5,583 nt of DNA from Desulfovibrio sp. GTDB taxonomy: Bacteria; Desulfobacterota; Desulfovibrionia; Desulfovibrionales; Desulfovibrionaceae. Position numbers and translations under genes: made by a program. Location of the stretch: positions 1 to 5,583 of the forward strand of contig DONZ01000197.1 in the NCBI GenBank assembly GCA_003512875.1. The letters are read 5' to 3'. Positions 5,060 through 5,583 of the stretch are shown here, piece by piece. Within the stretch, counting starts at the first letter, position 1; each line of letters begins with the position of its first letter. The notes beneath the pieces were generated by a model. That model saw only the letters and a program-made list of their open reading frames with translations, had not been told where the DNA came from and made no database searches.

Positions 5060-5583
5060 ATGAAAAAAATTTTTAACATATATTCTCTTTTTATTGCGGC
5101 ATGCTTGATACTTTCCGTATGCGTGCACCCGCTTGCTTATGCAGTCACGTTCGACATACCCCAAAAAGTAAGCCAAGGCAGGGGGTTTCTTATAACAATA
5201 CAAGATAATTCCGCATTTTCAGGAAAAATTCTCTGGCAAAAAAAAGAAATTCCTTTTCGGGCTGAAAAAAACGCCGAAAGTTTTGCAGTCCGGATCTTAT
5301 TGGGAATGCCCATTGACGCGGCGGCTCCCCAAACCTTGACGCTTTTTATCAATGATGAGCAATTCACTCAAAAAATCACGCCCCTTGAGGTGAATTGGGT
5401 TACCCACAAGCTCACCGTCGCCCCGAAATATGTCGAACCTCCTAGGGAAGTTCTTGATAAAATACAAAAAGACCGCGCCGCCACAAAAAAAATTCTTGCA
5501 ACCGTGAGCAATGTGCAAAACTGGAAACTTCCTTTCACCCGTCCCGTCAAAGGCACTATCAGCGGTTCTTTTGCCGCAAGACG
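5060..5583 (+). CDS. Exported M23-type peptidase (cell-wall hydrolase), N-terminal part
   Basis: 174 codons are visible before the window ends. A signal peptide is clear: KK at 2-3, a hydrophobic stretch from about 4 to 20, and a likely signal peptidase I site AYA|V after residue 28. An alternative lipobox-like IAAC (12-15) is possible but sits early in the hydrophobic stretch. Residues 29-120 look like a beta-rich, Ig-like domain. Then comes VAPKYVEPPREVLDKIQKDR (120-139) and a helix leading to WKLPFTRPVKGTISGSFAAR (155-174). In Desulfovibrio-type M23 (LytM/NlpD-like) proteins this lead-in directly precedes the metallopeptidase domain (PF..PV.G.ISS.FG.RR). The zinc ligands lie beyond the window, so activity versus a degenerate activator role cannot be judged. 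AGGA (5050-5053) six bases upstream supports the start. The protein acts in the periplasm on peptidoglycan, by family inference. Confidence 0.8.
   Translation, partial: MKKIFNIYSLFIAACLILSVCVHPLAYAVTFDIPQKVSQGRGFLITIQDNSAFSGKILWQKKEIPFRAEKNAESFAVRILLGMPIDAAAPQTLTLFINDEQFTQKITPLEVNWVTHKLTVAPKYVEPPREVLDKIQKDRAATKKILATVSNVQNWKLPFTRPVKGTISGSFAAR

Noticed and set aside
4014..5063. 349-residue open frame overlapping the glycosyltransferase gene
   Set aside because: It is the +1 shadow of the GT9 gene. Its product is rich in Lys, Pro, Ser and Cys with no recognisable motif, while the GT9 frame has all family motifs.
1..5583. tRNA, rRNA, CRISPR, IS element, att site or defence system
   Set aside because: No cloverleaf, long direct repeats, spacer array, transposase or terminal inverted repeats were found. 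The genes are ordinary metabolic, transport and envelope genes.

Overview
The window fits a moderately AT-rich, Gram-negative member of the Desulfovibrionaceae (inferred). The PurB and M23-peptidase N-termini, the Dgt subtype, the tiny Arg/Lys-rich protein and the selenium-type YedE next to a TusA-like protein all resemble that family, and a GT9 heptosyltransferase-type enzyme implies lipopolysaccharide. No database search was possible, so the taxon is a guess from remembered resemblance. No tRNA, rRNA, CRISPR array, insertion sequence or prophage signature was seen.

Layout. The left third is on the minus strand. It holds dgt (a dNTP triphosphohydrolase), a 36-residue highly basic small protein with its own promoter-like sequence and an intrinsic terminator, and the start of purB (adenylosuccinate lyase), which runs off the left edge. 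The right two thirds are on the plus strand. A three-gene cassette encodes an OsmC-type thiol protein, a YedE/YeeE-type membrane transporter and a TusA-like sulfur (or selenium) carrier. It ends in a strong 16-bp stem terminator. Then come a GT9 glycosyltransferase and the first 174 codons of an exported M23-type cell-wall peptidase, cut by the right edge.

How the genes work together. OsmC + YedE + TusA is a compact thiol/chalcogen unit. YedE would import a reduced sulfur or selenium species through cysteine relays, TusA (CPxP cysteine) would accept it as a persulfide or perselenide, and OsmC (Cys53 plus an unusual CPVC) could protect or act on the reactive sulfur or peroxide species. This reading is inferred from family knowledge and gene order. 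dgt and purB both touch purine nucleotide pools but appear to be separately transcribed. The GT9 and M23 genes are envelope genes.

The most unusual signals are non-coding. A perfect 10-bp inverted repeat flanks the yedE ribosome-binding site, takes in part of the start codon and is followed by a seven-T run. The terminator of the cassette has a T-tract that directly abuts the start codon of the glycosyltransferase, which has no visible Shine-Dalgarno. Short hexamers are repeated at the small-gene promoter (CATAGC), the dgt/osmC divergent region (TTGCAT) and the osmC stop codon (GGTAAA).
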